From Kitasatospora humi (GTDB taxonomy: Bacteria > Actinomycetota > Actinomycetes > Streptomycetales > Streptomycetaceae): a stretch of 64,000 nt of DNA. A program made the translations under genes and the position numbers. The notes beneath the pieces are model-generated. The model had not been told where the DNA came from, did not search any database, and was given only the letters and a program-made list of their open reading frames with translations. The first letter of the stretch is position 1, and each line of letters opens with the position of its first letter. Shown one piece after another: positions 24,043 through 32,125 of the stretch. Where the stretch lies: the NCBI RefSeq assembly GCF_020907985.1, contig NZ_JAJJPA010000023.1, forward strand, positions 1 through 64,000, written 5' to 3'.

Positions 24043-24357
24043 TCAGGGCTGCGGTGGCCGGCCGGCCGCCCGGGCGGCGTTGTCCACGATGGACCGGAGC
24101 GCCGCCAGGTGGTCGGCCAAGGCGGTGCGGCCGGCCTGGGTGAGCGCCAGCCAGGTGCGCGGGCGCTTGCCGACGTACCCCTTGCGCACCTTGACGTAGC
24201 CGGCCTCCTCCAGCGCCGAGACGATCCGGCTGACGCTGGCGTCGGAGATCCCGCAGTAGTCCCGGACCGCACCGAACTCGGCTTCGTGGCAGCCGGAGAG
24301 GAAACCGACCAGGGCGAGCCGGGTGGGGTGGTGGATGACCTCGTCGACCCCGCTCAT
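24043..24357 (-). CDS. winged-helix DNA-binding regulator (HTH_34/MarR-like)
   Basis: 104 residues, a single winged helix: VIHHPTRLALVGFLSGC, then DYCGISDASVSRIVSALEEAGYVKVRKG (recognition helix and wing), KRPRTWLALTQAGRTALADHL. This matches small HTH_34 regulators that are usually encoded with a membrane protein. Its start overlaps the stop of the membrane-protein gene by 4 bases, so the two form an operon whose promoter carries a near-perfect dyad. No ligand-binding part is present beyond the dimer helix. Confidence 0.85.
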   Translation of the reverse strand: MSGVDEVIHHPTRLALVGFLSGCHEAEFGAVRDYCGISDASVSRIVSALEEAGYVKVRKGYVGKRPRTWLALTQAGRTALADHLAALRSIVDNAARAAGRPPQP

Positions 24358-24809
24358 GCCCGGGCCGCCCGTGCCCGCTCACGAGCGCTGTGGAACCACA
24401 GGTAGCCGCCGAGCACCAACCCCGAGACGACGGCACCGAGCTGCCAGCCGAACGGGATGGCGACCAGCCAACTCGCCCCCCAGAGCAGCATGCTGACCAG
24501 ATGGCCGCGCAGCCGCTCCTTCCGGTACGGGTGCTCCTTGGGCAGCACCAGGACCCCGCCGGGCCGGGCCGCCGCCGCGTGCACGGCGACGAACGCCACC
24601 GCGACGACGATGACCAGGGCCGACAGCCAGACCGCCGGATGGTCGGCGGCGAGTTGGAAGGGCGCCGCGATGTAGCAGGTGGCGCCCAGGATGCCGCGGG
24701 CCGGTGGGTACCAGGCCGGCGTCGGGCGGGGCGCGACGGCGGCGGCGCGGGCCTGGCGGTAGACGCCGAGCGCGGCGGCAGCGGCTGACGGGTCGTCGGA
24801 GACTGACAT
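24354..24809 (-). CDS. membrane protein paired with the winged-helix regulator
   Basis: 151 residues from ATG 24809, preceded by AAGGGGG. About four hydrophobic helices (residues 40-60, 62-82, 105-125, 125-145). A charged loop LPKEHPYRKERLRGHL lies between helices 2 and 3. It resembles the membrane partners of HTH_34 regulators in actinobacteria; role unknown. First gene of the operon with the regulator. A start further upstream (24914) is rejected because it would cross the operator and has no ribosome site. Confidence 0.78.
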   Translation of the reverse strand: MSVSDDPSAAAAALGVYRQARAAAVAPRPTPAWYPPARGILGATCYIAAPFQLAADHPAVWLSALVIVVAVAFVAVHAAAARPGGVLVLPKEHPYRKERLRGHLVSMLLWGASWLVAIPFGWQLGAVVSGLVLGGYLWFHSARERARAARA

Positions 24810-24858
24810 CGGTATCCCCCTTGTTGCGGCTCGTGCTGATGGCTCATCAGCCGGGCAT

Positions 24859-24881
24859 CTACTTTTGCAGTGCGAAAGTAG
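24859..24881. promoter_or_regulatory. operator dyad upstream of the membrane protein/regulator operon
   Basis: CTACTTTTGCA-G-TGCGAAAGTAG: 11-base arms with one mismatch around a single central base. It overlaps a possible minus-strand promoter (TTGCCA at 24890-24885). Probably bound by the winged-helix protein of this operon. Confidence 0.7.
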
Positions 24882-25004
24882 TTTTGGCAAGCCTGATGAT
24901 CTTTGCTCGTTCATGCTCGCCAGTACCGCGCTATTGACGCTAACGCGCAGCGACGGTGCACTGGTCGCGCACCGAACACCGTCCCCCCACGGAAGGAGCC
25001 CGGC

Positions 25005-26708
25005 GTGCCCTCAGTCCGCCGCACACTCCGCGTTCTGCTGACCTCCGCCTGCCTGGTCGCCGCGCCACTGCTGGTGAGCCGCCCGGCCTCGGCGGCCGCC
25101 GCCGGCCACGCCCCCGCACCGCCCGCCCGCACCCCCGCACTGGCCGCCACCCCGCCGATGGGCTGGAACGACTGGGCCCACTACCAGTGCGGCATCACCG
25201 AGCAGACCATCACCGGCAACGCGGACGCCCTGGTCAGCAGCGGCCTGGCCGCCAAGGGCTACACCACCGTCACCGTCGACGACTGCTGGATGGCGAGCAG
25301 CCGCGACGCCGGCGGCCACCTGGTCGCCGACCCGGTCAAATTCCCGCACGGCATGGCCTGGTTGGGCAGCTACCTGCACAGCCGCGGCCTGAAGTTCGGC
25401 ATCTACGAGGACGCCGGCTCCAGCACCTGCGGCGGCTACCCCGGCAGCGGACGGCCGCAGGGCGGCGGCGCCGACCACTTCGCCGAGGACGCCGCCGACT
25501 TCGCCTCCTGGGGTGTGGACTACCTGAAGCTGGACGGCTGCAACCTCTACACCGCTCCCGGCCAGACCCAGGAGCAGGCCTACCACCAGGCCTACGACGC
25601 CGAGGCCGCCGCGCTGGCCGGCAGCGGACGGGCGATCACCTTCTCGGAGTCGGCGCCCGCCTACTTCCAGACCGGCGAGTGGGGCAACCCGAGCTGGTTC
25701 TCGGTGCTGGGCTGGGTCGGCGGCGACGGCCAACTCTGGCGCGAGGGCTGGGACATCGCCACCTATGACGCGAGCAGTCCGGGCACCTCGCGGTGGAGCT
25801 CGGTGCTGGGCAACTACGGCTACAACCGCTGGATCGGCCGCTACGCCAAGCCCGGCAACTGGAACGACCCCGACTTCCTGATCGCCGGCGACCCGGGGCT
25901 GACCGACGACGAGGCCCGCAGCCAGGTCGCCCTCTGGTCGATGATGGCCGCGCCGATGATCCTCTCCTCGGACGTCGCCCACCTCTCCCCCGCCGGGCTC
26001 GCCGCGCTCGGCAACCCCGACCTGATCGCCCTCGACCAGGACAGCCTGGGCGAGCAGGCCGGGGTGGTCGCCACCAACGGCTCGACCGACGTACTGGCCA
26101 GGCCACTCGCCGACGGGGACCGGGCGGTCGCGGTGCTCAACCGGACCGGCAGCGCGCAGTCGGTGTCGGCGCCCCTTGCCTCGGTGGGCCTGCCCGGCTG
26201 CACGGTGAGCGCCAAGGACCTGTGGACCGGGGCGAGTTCGACCGCCTCCGGCTCGCTCACCGCCACCGTGCCCGCTCACGGCACCGCCGTCTGGCGCCTC
26301 ACCCCGCACGGCTGCGCCGCCCCCGCGCCCACCGGCCAGTTGACCGGCAATGGCGCCAAGTGCGTTGACGATTCCGGCAGTTCCACGGCGGACGGCAACC
26401 CGGTGATCCTCTACACCTGCACCGGCAACCCCAACCAGCAGTGGACCCGCCAGTCGGACGGCACCATCCGGACGCTGGGCAAGTGCCTCACCGCGTCCGG
26501 CACTTCAGCCGGCTCCTGGGTCACCCTGAGCACCTGCGCCGGTGCCGGCGCCCAGACCTGGACCGCCCAGCCGGACGGCACCTTGGTCAACGCCGGCTCC
26601 GGCCTCTGCCTCGACGTCTACGGCGGCGGCACCGCCGACACCACCCGCCTGGACGCCTGGCCCTGCGGTGATCACCAGGCGAACCAGGCCTGGTCGCTTC
26701 CGGTCTGA
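25005..26708 (+). CDS. secreted GH27 alpha-galactosidase with C-terminal ricin-type CBM13
   Basis: 567 residues from GTG 25005 with AAGGAG 7 bases before. Signal peptide (RRTLRVLLTSACLVAAPLLV, cleavage about ASA-A at 30). The GH27 barrel follows: PPMGWNDWAHYQC, VDDCW, and nucleophile Asp177 in DYLKLDGC. A likely acid/base Asp is in LWREGWDI and the substrate-site GNWNDPDF is present. A beta-sandwich domain ends near 430, then a beta-trefoil CBM13 of about 125 residues with three QxW-type repeats (NQQWT, AQTWT, NQAWS). It releases galactose from plant galactosides. A possible promoter is TTGACG at 24934-24939 with TGCACT 17 bases later. Confidence 0.93.
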   Translation: MPSVRRTLRVLLTSACLVAAPLLVSRPASAAAAGHAPAPPARTPALAATPPMGWNDWAHYQCGITEQTITGNADALVSSGLAAKGYTTVTVDDCWMASSRDAGGHLVADPVKFPHGMAWLGSYLHSRGLKFGIYEDAGSSTCGGYPGSGRPQGGGADHFAEDAADFASWGVDYLKLDGCNLYTAPGQTQEQAYHQAYDAEAAALAGSGRAITFSESAPAYFQTGEWGNPSWFSVLGWVGGDGQLWREGWDIATYDASSPGTSRWSSVLGNYGYNRWIGRYAKPGNWNDPDFLIAGDPGLTDDEARSQVALWSMMAAPMILSSDVAHLSPAGLAALGNPDLIALDQDSLGEQAGVVATNGSTDVLARPLADGDRAVAVLNRTGSAQSVSAPLASVGLPGCTVSAKDLWTGASSTASGSLTATVPAHGTAVWRLTPHGCAAPAPTGQLTGNGAKCVDDSGSSTADGNPVILYTCTGNPNQQWTRQSDGTIRTLGKCLTASGTSAGSWVTLSTCAGAGAQTWTAQPDGTLVNAGSGLCLDVYGGGTADTTRLDAWPCGDHQANQAWSLPV

Positions 26709-26725
26709 CGCGCCACGCCCCGAAC

Positions 26726-26757
26726 GCCGGCCGCGGGTGTCCACGCCCGCGGCCGGC
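26726..26757. terminator. terminator after the alpha-galactosidase
   Basis: GCCGGCCGCGGG (26726-26737) pairs with CCCGCGGCCGGC (26746-26757), shared with the convergent GlxA-type gene. Confidence 0.75.
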
Positions 26758-26770
26758 CGGTGCCCGGGAG

Positions 26771-27739
26771 TCAGCCCGCGCCCCGCGCCAGGTCGCAGCC
26801 GAACGCCCGGCGGTAGGCCAGCGGCGTCGTTCCCACCCAGCGGCCGAAGTGGTGGCGCAGGGTGGCCGCGTTGCCGAAGCCGACTCGGGTGGCGACGGCC
26901 TCCACGGGGTGGTCGGTCTCCTCCAGGAGGCGCTGGGCGTAGAGGACGCGTTGGCCGATGAGCCAGCGCAGCGGAGTGGTGCCGGTCTCCTGCTGGAAGC
27001 GGCGGGCGAAGGTGCGGGGAGCCATGTGGGCGCGGGCGGCCAACTGGTCGACGGTCCAGTCGCGGTCGAGCTCCTCGCGCATCCAGTCGAGGACCGTGCC
27101 GAACGAGGTGGTGGACGGCCGGTCCGGGAGCGGGCGGCTGATGTACTGGGCCTGGCCGCCGTCCCGGTGCGCCGCCACCACCATGCGGCGGGCGATGCCT
27201 CGGGCCACTTCGGCGCCCTGGAGCTTGCGGACCAGGTGGAGGCAGGCGTCGATGCCGGCCGCCGTGCCCGCCGAGGTGATCACCGGGTCCTCGTCGACGT
27301 AGAGCACGTCCGGCTCCACCGTGGTCAGCGGGAACCGCTCGGCGAGGTGGTCGGTGTAGCGCCAGTGGGTGGTGCTGCGCCGCCCGTCCAGCAACCCGGC
27401 CGCGCCGAGCAGGAAGGCGCCGCTGCAGATGGAGAGCACCCGGGCGCCGCGCTCCACCGCCTCACGCAGCGCCCCGCACAGCTCGGACGGGTACTCGGCC
27501 CGGATCCCGGCGGCCGTCACCACCACCAGGTCGGCGGTGGCCAGCCGCTCCACGCCGTGTGGCACGTCGACGCTGAAGCCGGCGTGGGTGCGCAGCGGGC
27601 CGGGCCGCTCGGAGGCGAGCGCGAAGTCGTAGACCGGCAGCCCCTCTTCGCTCCGGTCCAGCCCGAAGACCTCGCAGGCCACCCCGAGTTCGAAGGGGTG
27701 GACCTCCTCCAGCACGACCGCGACGACGTCCCGCAACAT
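26771..27739 (-). CDS. GlxA-family transcriptional regulator (DJ-1/PfpI plus AraC)
   Basis: 322 residues. The N-terminal 185 residues are a DJ-1/PfpI-like domain (VVAVVLEEVHPFELGVACEVFGLDR; nucleophile-elbow region SICSGAFLLGAAGLLDGRRSTTHW). The C-terminal 110 residues are an AraC-type double helix-turn-helix (WTVDQLAARAHMAPRTFARRFQQETG and VEAVATRVGFGNAATLRHHFGRW). Such proteins activate genes for nitrogen or nitrile metabolism; the target here is unknown. The Cys of CSG is retained, but enzymic activity is unlikely for this group. ATG 27739 gives the family length. Confidence 0.9.
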   Translation of the reverse strand: MLRDVVAVVLEEVHPFELGVACEVFGLDRSEEGLPVYDFALASERPGPLRTHAGFSVDVPHGVERLATADLVVVTAAGIRAEYPSELCGALREAVERGARVLSICSGAFLLGAAGLLDGRRSTTHWRYTDHLAERFPLTTVEPDVLYVDEDPVITSAGTAAGIDACLHLVRKLQGAEVARGIARRMVVAAHRDGGQAQYISRPLPDRPSTTSFGTVLDWMREELDRDWTVDQLAARAHMAPRTFARRFQQETGTTPLRWLIGQRVLYAQRLLEETDHPVEAVATRVGFGNAATLRHHFGRWVGTTPLAYRRAFGCDLARGAG

Positions 27740-27832
27740 GCCCGCCAGCCTAGCGCGCCACTGGCAGCAATTCGACGGACCATGGCGTTCCTGCCACTCG
27801 TGGGGCTCCCCGGCGAACGGAAGAGTGGCGGC

Positions 27833-28150
27833 ATGACCTCTTCCACGCTGGCGAGCGCACTCGCCGTACTCGGCCTGGCCACCGGAACCGGGCTGCTCGG
27901 CTACCTGGTCGCGGGCGACGTGGACCGCACCACCCGGCCCGGCCGCGACGACGTCCACCGCCCGGACGGCCCTCCGGCCGCCCCGGCCCGGTCCGACCGC
28001 CCGCACCCGGCTCCGGCGGCCCCGCCCAACCCCGATCGGCTGCGCGGAACCCTCCCCGCCGCCTCCGAGCTGGACTTTGGCACACTTGTCCGATGGACTT
28101 CCGGATCCGCCGCGCGACCGAAGCCGATCTGCGTCCGGCGGGTGAGGTGA
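27833..28150 (+). CDS. possible small membrane protein (uncertain)
   Basis: 105 residues if real. It begins with a hydrophobic helix (LASALAVLGLATGTGLLGYLVAG) followed by a Pro/Arg/Asp-rich tail. The last 58 bases overlap the start of the acetyltransferase gene in another frame, which is longer than normal overlaps. The ribosome site is weak. Composition is consistent with coding over the first 80 residues only. It could equally be chance open DNA between divergent genes. Confidence 0.3.
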   Translation: MTSSTLASALAVLGLATGTGLLGYLVAGDVDRTTRPGRDDVHRPDGPPAAPARSDRPHPAPAAPPNPDRLRGTLPAASELDFGTLVRWTSGSAARPKPICVRRVR

Positions 28151-28584
28151 CCGTCGAGGCGTTCGTCGGCGACGGCCACGTCGACCCCGACGGCCGCTAC
28201 GCGGCCCTGCTGCGCGATGCCGCCCGCCGCGCCGCCGAGGCCGAGCTGCTGGTCGCCGTCGACGCCGCCGACCAGGTGCTGGGCTGCGTCACCTTCGCGG
28301 TCGGCGGCACGGAGTGGGCCGACATCGCCACCCCGGGCGAGGGCGAGATCCGGATGCTCGCCACCGCGGCCGCCGCCCGCGGCCGCGGGGTCGGCGAGGC
28401 CCTGGTGCGCACCACCGTGGCCCGCAGCCGGGAGCTCGGCCTGACCGGCATGGCGTTCTCCACCCAGCCCCGGATGACCGCCGCCCACCGCGTCTACGAG
28501 CGCGTCGGCTTCCGCCGCACCCCCGAGCGCGACTGGCGGCCGGTGCCGGAGGTCGACCTGTGGGTGTACACGATGAGCTTCTGA
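28093..28584 (+). CDS. GNAT family N-acetyltransferase
   Basis: 163 residues. GNAT fold with the acetyl-CoA binding segment EIRMLATAAAARGRGVGEALVRTTV (motif A, R/Q-x-x-G-x-G/A as RGRGVG) and the C-terminal motif B AAHRVYERVGFRRTPERDW. Substrate unknown. Convergent with the glycan operon, with only 11 bases between stop codons and no visible terminator hairpin there. Confidence 0.88.
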   Translation: MDFRIRRATEADLRPAGEVTVEAFVGDGHVDPDGRYAALLRDAARRAAEAELLVAVDAADQVLGCVTFAVGGTEWADIATPGEGEIRMLATAAAARGRGVGEALVRTTVARSRELGLTGMAFSTQPRMTAAHRVYERVGFRRTPERDWRPVPEVDLWVYTMSF

Positions 28585-28595
28585 CGGGCCGCCGG

Positions 28596-30320
28596 TCAGT
28601 GCTCGGCCGGCTGTTCGGCCTTCGCCGGGCCGCCCTTGACCGGGCCGCCCTTCGCCGGGCCGCCCTTGGCCGGGGGCTTGGCCGGCGCGGCGTTCCGCTG
28701 GACCAGGATGACCCGCAGGTTGGGCAGCCTGGTGGTGCTGACGGTGTGGAACTGCCTGAGCTCCTTCTGCACCTTGTCCGTGATGGCGCCCCACGGCCGG
28801 CCGTCGTTGCTGCCGACCAGCACCCAGATCCGCTGGACCCCCGCCATGCAGGGCGTCGGGTCGTAGCACTCGATCGCGCCGAAGCCCTTGGCCTGCTGCG
28901 GCGTCCTCTGCATCAGGATGTCCTTCGGCGCGGGCTTGCCGCGGAGCTCGTAGGCGATGGCACGCCGGGTCGAGGTGCCCGGCTCGAAGATCATCCCGTC
29001 GCCCGGCCGCAGCCCCGCGCTGATCACCCCGGCCGCCCCCCGGGTGTCCTGCTCCCACCCCAGGTCGTTGCGGACGGTGGACTGGGCCGGCCAGGAGACC
29101 GCCGCCGCCGCGAGGAACACCAGCACCAGGGGCAGCACTCCGCTGAGGATCCGCGGCGGCGTCCGCGAGGCGGTCAGCGGCGAGACCAGACCCGGCACCC
29201 GGCCCACCGCGGCCGCGCAGAGCAGCGCCCAGCCGGGCACCGTGAAGAGCAGGTAGCGGTCCAGGAAGAGGTGCAACCAGGAGGCCGTCGCCGCGGTGGC
29301 GGCCACCGGCAGCAGCACCCAGCAGGCCAGCAGCCCGACCGGCTGACGCAGCGCCAGCAGTCCGACCAGGCCGAGCAGCCCGACGACCAGCATCGACCAG
29401 CCGAGCGTTCCGGAGCCGGCCAGCTTGCCCGGCAGTTCGCCCAGGTCGTGCCAGTCCTTGGTGTTCCAGGCGATCTGGCCGCTCTGCCGCGCTCCGAGGA
29501 TCACTCCTGGGCTCAGCAGCAGCAGCGCCGCCCCGGTCGCCACCGCCCAGCGGCGCGGTAGCACCCAGCGCAGCCGGCGCTGCCGGCCGCGGTTGGCCGT
29601 GGAGAGCACCAGCGTCAGGTGCCCGGCCAGCAACGACAGGGTCACCAGGTGGGTCAGGCCCATCCCGACCACCGAGAGGGTGTAGCCGGTCCAGGAGCGC
29701 ACCGTGGGCCCGTGCCACCAGGTGGGCCGCCCCGGCCGGACCGGCAGCGAGGCGGGGTCGACCAGCGGACTCTGCACCATCCGCACCAGGGTCAGCGTGC
29801 TGAGCACCGCGGCGAGGACCGCGAAGGCGTAGGGACGGGCGTCCTGGCCGTACCAGGTGATCGCCGGGCAGACGGCGAAGAGCAGACCCGCCAGCACCCC
29901 CAGGCGGGGGTTGAAGAGCCGCCGGCCGAGCAGCGCGACCCCGGCGGCGGCGCCGGTGACGGCGAAGGCCGAGGGCAGTCGCAGCGCGGCCTCGGAGTCG
30001 CCGAACACACCCGTCCACAGGTGCAGCAACGCGTAGTAGGGCGCCAGCACCAGGTCCATGTGCGATATCAGGTCACCCAGCTGGCTCCAGGTCAGCTGGG
30101 CCGCCCACCAGCTCGCGTGCTCGTCCCGCCACAGCTGGCGGTCCCCTATGCCGTAGCAGCAGAGCACCAGCGCCAGTACCGCCGGCCCGGCGGCGGTGGC
30201 GAGGGCGGACCGCCAGGCGGGCGACTCGGCCGCACCGGTCCGCCGGTCGCGCCCCCGGCGACCGGCGGACCAGTGCTGCTCCGGAGCGGTGCGGTCGGAC
30301 GCCTCCATGCGAATCGCCAT
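28596..30320 (-). CDS. GT39/ArnT-like membrane glycosyltransferase with KGGP-repeat tail
   Basis: 574 residues with about eleven to twelve membrane helices. The first extracytoplasmic loop has the catalytic-type Asp-Glu pair in LWRDEHASWWAA, and later FGDSEAALRLPSA and WYGQDARPYAFAV, as in PMT/ArnT-like polyprenyl-phosphate-sugar transferases. An extracytoplasmic C-terminal part follows from about residue 420. The last 25 residues are a basic Lys-Gly-Gly-Pro repeat (AKGGPVKGGPAKAEQP). Last gene of a four-gene operon, 2 bases after the preceding gene. It probably adds a sugar from a lipid carrier to an envelope polymer or protein on the outer side. Start ATG 30320; Met at 30308 is an alternative. 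Confidence 0.82.
   Translation of the reverse strand: MAIRMEASDRTAPEQHWSAGRRGRDRRTGAAESPAWRSALATAAGPAVLALVLCCYGIGDRQLWRDEHASWWAAQLTWSQLGDLISHMDLVLAPYYALLHLWTGVFGDSEAALRLPSAFAVTGAAAGVALLGRRLFNPRLGVLAGLLFAVCPAITWYGQDARPYAFAVLAAVLSTLTLVRMVQSPLVDPASLPVRPGRPTWWHGPTVRSWTGYTLSVVGMGLTHLVTLSLLAGHLTLVLSTANRGRQRRLRWVLPRRWAVATGAALLLLSPGVILGARQSGQIAWNTKDWHDLGELPGKLAGSGTLGWSMLVVGLLGLVGLLALRQPVGLLACWVLLPVAATAATASWLHLFLDRYLLFTVPGWALLCAAAVGRVPGLVSPLTASRTPPRILSGVLPLVLVFLAAAAVSWPAQSTVRNDLGWEQDTRGAAGVISAGLRPGDGMIFEPGTSTRRAIAYELRGKPAPKDILMQRTPQQAKGFGAIECYDPTPCMAGVQRIWVLVGSNDGRPWGAITDKVQKELRQFHTVSTTRLPNLRVILVQRNAAPAKPPAKGGPAKGGPVKGGPAKAEQPAEH
28621..28677 (-). repeat. 15-base tandem repeat coding the KGGP tail
   Basis: Units TTCGCCGGGCCGCCC, TTGACCGGGCCGCCC and TTCGCCGGGCCGCCC (28621-28665), with a degraded fourth copy, in frame with the transferase gene. 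Copy number can change without breaking the frame. Confidence 0.8.
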
Positions 30321-30322
30321 CG

Positions 30323-32125
30323 TTACTGCTTCACCCAGATCCGGTAGTAGCCGGTGCCGCCCGTCGTGTGGAAGGGCACCCGGCCGAGCAGACGGTAGTG
30401 CGGGCTCTGACTGATCGCCTGGACCACGACCTTGTCCTCGTCCGGCGTGGCCACACCGTCGAGCACGATCAGGTCGAACCAGCCGTCGGCGATCGCGGCG
30501 CGGTAGCCGTCGTCACCGGAGTGCAGCTTGCCCGCCCTGTCGACGTAGCCGATGCCGTAGGTCGAGGTCCACTGGTCCTGCCGGGTCTGTGCCCGCAGGT
30601 AGTAGACGGGCACGTTGTCGGCCGAGGCCAGGTAGCGGCCGTGGCTGTTCACGTGCTGCTTCAGCACCGCGATCATCTGGGTGGAGTTCGGCCAGGTCTC
30701 GAAGCGCCAGACGGACTGCGACAGGCCCAGCGAGAGGGTGATCACCCAGAGCAGGATGCCGAGTTGGGGATGCCGGAAGTGCGACCCGACCAGCCGGGAG
30801 AGCCCGATCCCGGCCATCGGCGCGGCGAAGAGCAGGCCGAACCCGAGGTGCTTGTAGAGCGCCACGGAGGTGTGCAGGTGGATCTGGTAGGCGGGGGCCA
30901 GCAGTGCCGTGCCCACCAGGAGCAGGCCGAGCAGCCAGCGGCGCCGCGGCCCGGGGCCGGTGGCGTTGCGCACCAGCGGTGACTCGTTCATCCGGCCGCG
31001 GACCGCGTAGGCGACCATGCCCGCGCAGGCGGTGGCGAACATCAGCCCGCCGTACTCCACGCACTGCCGGACCAGGTCCATGGTCTTCTCGTTGCCGTGG
31101 GCGCGGTTGGTGGTGGTGGCCTGGACGCCGGAGAGCACATTGGTGAACCGGAGTCCGAGCCAGAGCAGCACCGCCATTCCGGCCGCCAGCAGCGCCCCGC
31201 GGAGCAGCGGCTGGCGGATCTTGTTGCGGTGCCCGGTGAGCAGCGCCAGCACCGCCAGCGTCGGCAGGTAGAGCGCCGAGGCGTACTTCAGTCCGACCGC
31301 GAGCACCGCGACCGGGGCGGCGAACAGCACCAGGGCGGCCGGCGCCCGGTCCGTGCGGATCACGATCCAGGCCGCGAGGGCCAGTAGCAGCACCGCCGGC
31401 GCGTCGTAGGTGGCGAAGAAGCCGAGCACCACGGTGGACTGGGTGACGGCGAAGAGCGCGGCGGCGCCGAGCGCGACCCGCTCGTTGAACATGCGCCGGC
31501 TGAACGCGTACAGCAGGGAGGTGGCGCCGAGCATGCAGAGCAGGCTGAACAGGCGCACTCCGAGCATCCCGAAGTGGTTCTCGATCACCGCCGCGGCGAT
31601 CGGGTAGAGCACCGGGGAGCCGGAGAAGTAGGTGTTGTAGTCCTTGGGCAGCGCCAGGCCGTGGAGGAAGTGGTCCAGCTCCATGTGCCCGGCGTACATG
31701 TACAGCGCCTCGTCCTGGAACGCCGTGTTGGACAGGCGCACCGAGAGCGCGGTCTGCAGGAGCAGGATCGCCAGCAGCAGCAGCCGGCTGACCCAGGTCC
31801 GCCGGCGGCCCGGGTCGATCGCCCAGCTGGCCTCGGGGATGGGGGCGAGCGTGTAGCCGGGGCCGTCGTCACCGCGGCGCGGTTCGTCGGCCACCGGGTC
31901 GTCGGCCGTGTCCCGCCCGGGCTGAACCGGCGGGGCACCGCCGCCCGTCCTCCTGGCTGAGGACATGTCGAGTCGCATCGTCGGCGAGTCGACCGCGTGG
32001 TCGTGCCCCCCGGGTGCGGCCTGCCGCTTGGCGGTGAACCAGGAGCCGCCGGAATCGGGCCGTCGCAGCGGCCCGTCTTCCTGGTGCACCGGGAACTCGT
32101 CGAGGTGCTCGGTGGAGGAGGTCAT
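30323..32125 (-). CDS. GT39-like membrane glycosyltransferase
   Basis: 600 residues. A cytoplasmic tail of about 110 residues, rich in Gly/Pro/Asp/Arg, precedes a membrane domain of about eleven helices. The GT39/ArnT signature Asp-Glu is in NTAFQDEALYMYAGHMELDH, and YFSGSPVLYPIAAAVIENHFG fits the following extracytoplasmic loop. The C-terminal 130 residues (from RFETWPNSTQMIAVLKQHV) lie outside the membrane. Its ATG shares one base with the stop of the GH26-like gene (TGATG), so translation is coupled. Donor is probably a polyprenyl-phosphate sugar; acceptor unknown. Confidence 0.82.
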   Translation of the reverse strand: MTSSTEHLDEFPVHQEDGPLRRPDSGGSWFTAKRQAAPGGHDHAVDSPTMRLDMSSARRTGGGAPPVQPGRDTADDPVADEPRRGDDGPGYTLAPIPEASWAIDPGRRRTWVSRLLLLAILLLQTALSVRLSNTAFQDEALYMYAGHMELDHFLHGLALPKDYNTYFSGSPVLYPIAAAVIENHFGMLGVRLFSLLCMLGATSLLYAFSRRMFNERVALGAAALFAVTQSTVVLGFFATYDAPAVLLLALAAWIVIRTDRAPAALVLFAAPVAVLAVGLKYASALYLPTLAVLALLTGHRNKIRQPLLRGALLAAGMAVLLWLGLRFTNVLSGVQATTTNRAHGNEKTMDLVRQCVEYGGLMFATACAGMVAYAVRGRMNESPLVRNATGPGPRRRWLLGLLLVGTALLAPAYQIHLHTSVALYKHLGFGLLFAAPMAGIGLSRLVGSHFRHPQLGILLWVITLSLGLSQSVWRFETWPNSTQMIAVLKQHVNSHGRYLASADNVPVYYLRAQTRQDQWTSTYGIGYVDRAGKLHSGDDGYRAAIADGWFDLIVLDGVATPDEDKVVVQAISQSPHYRLLGRVPFHTTGGTGYYRIWVKQ

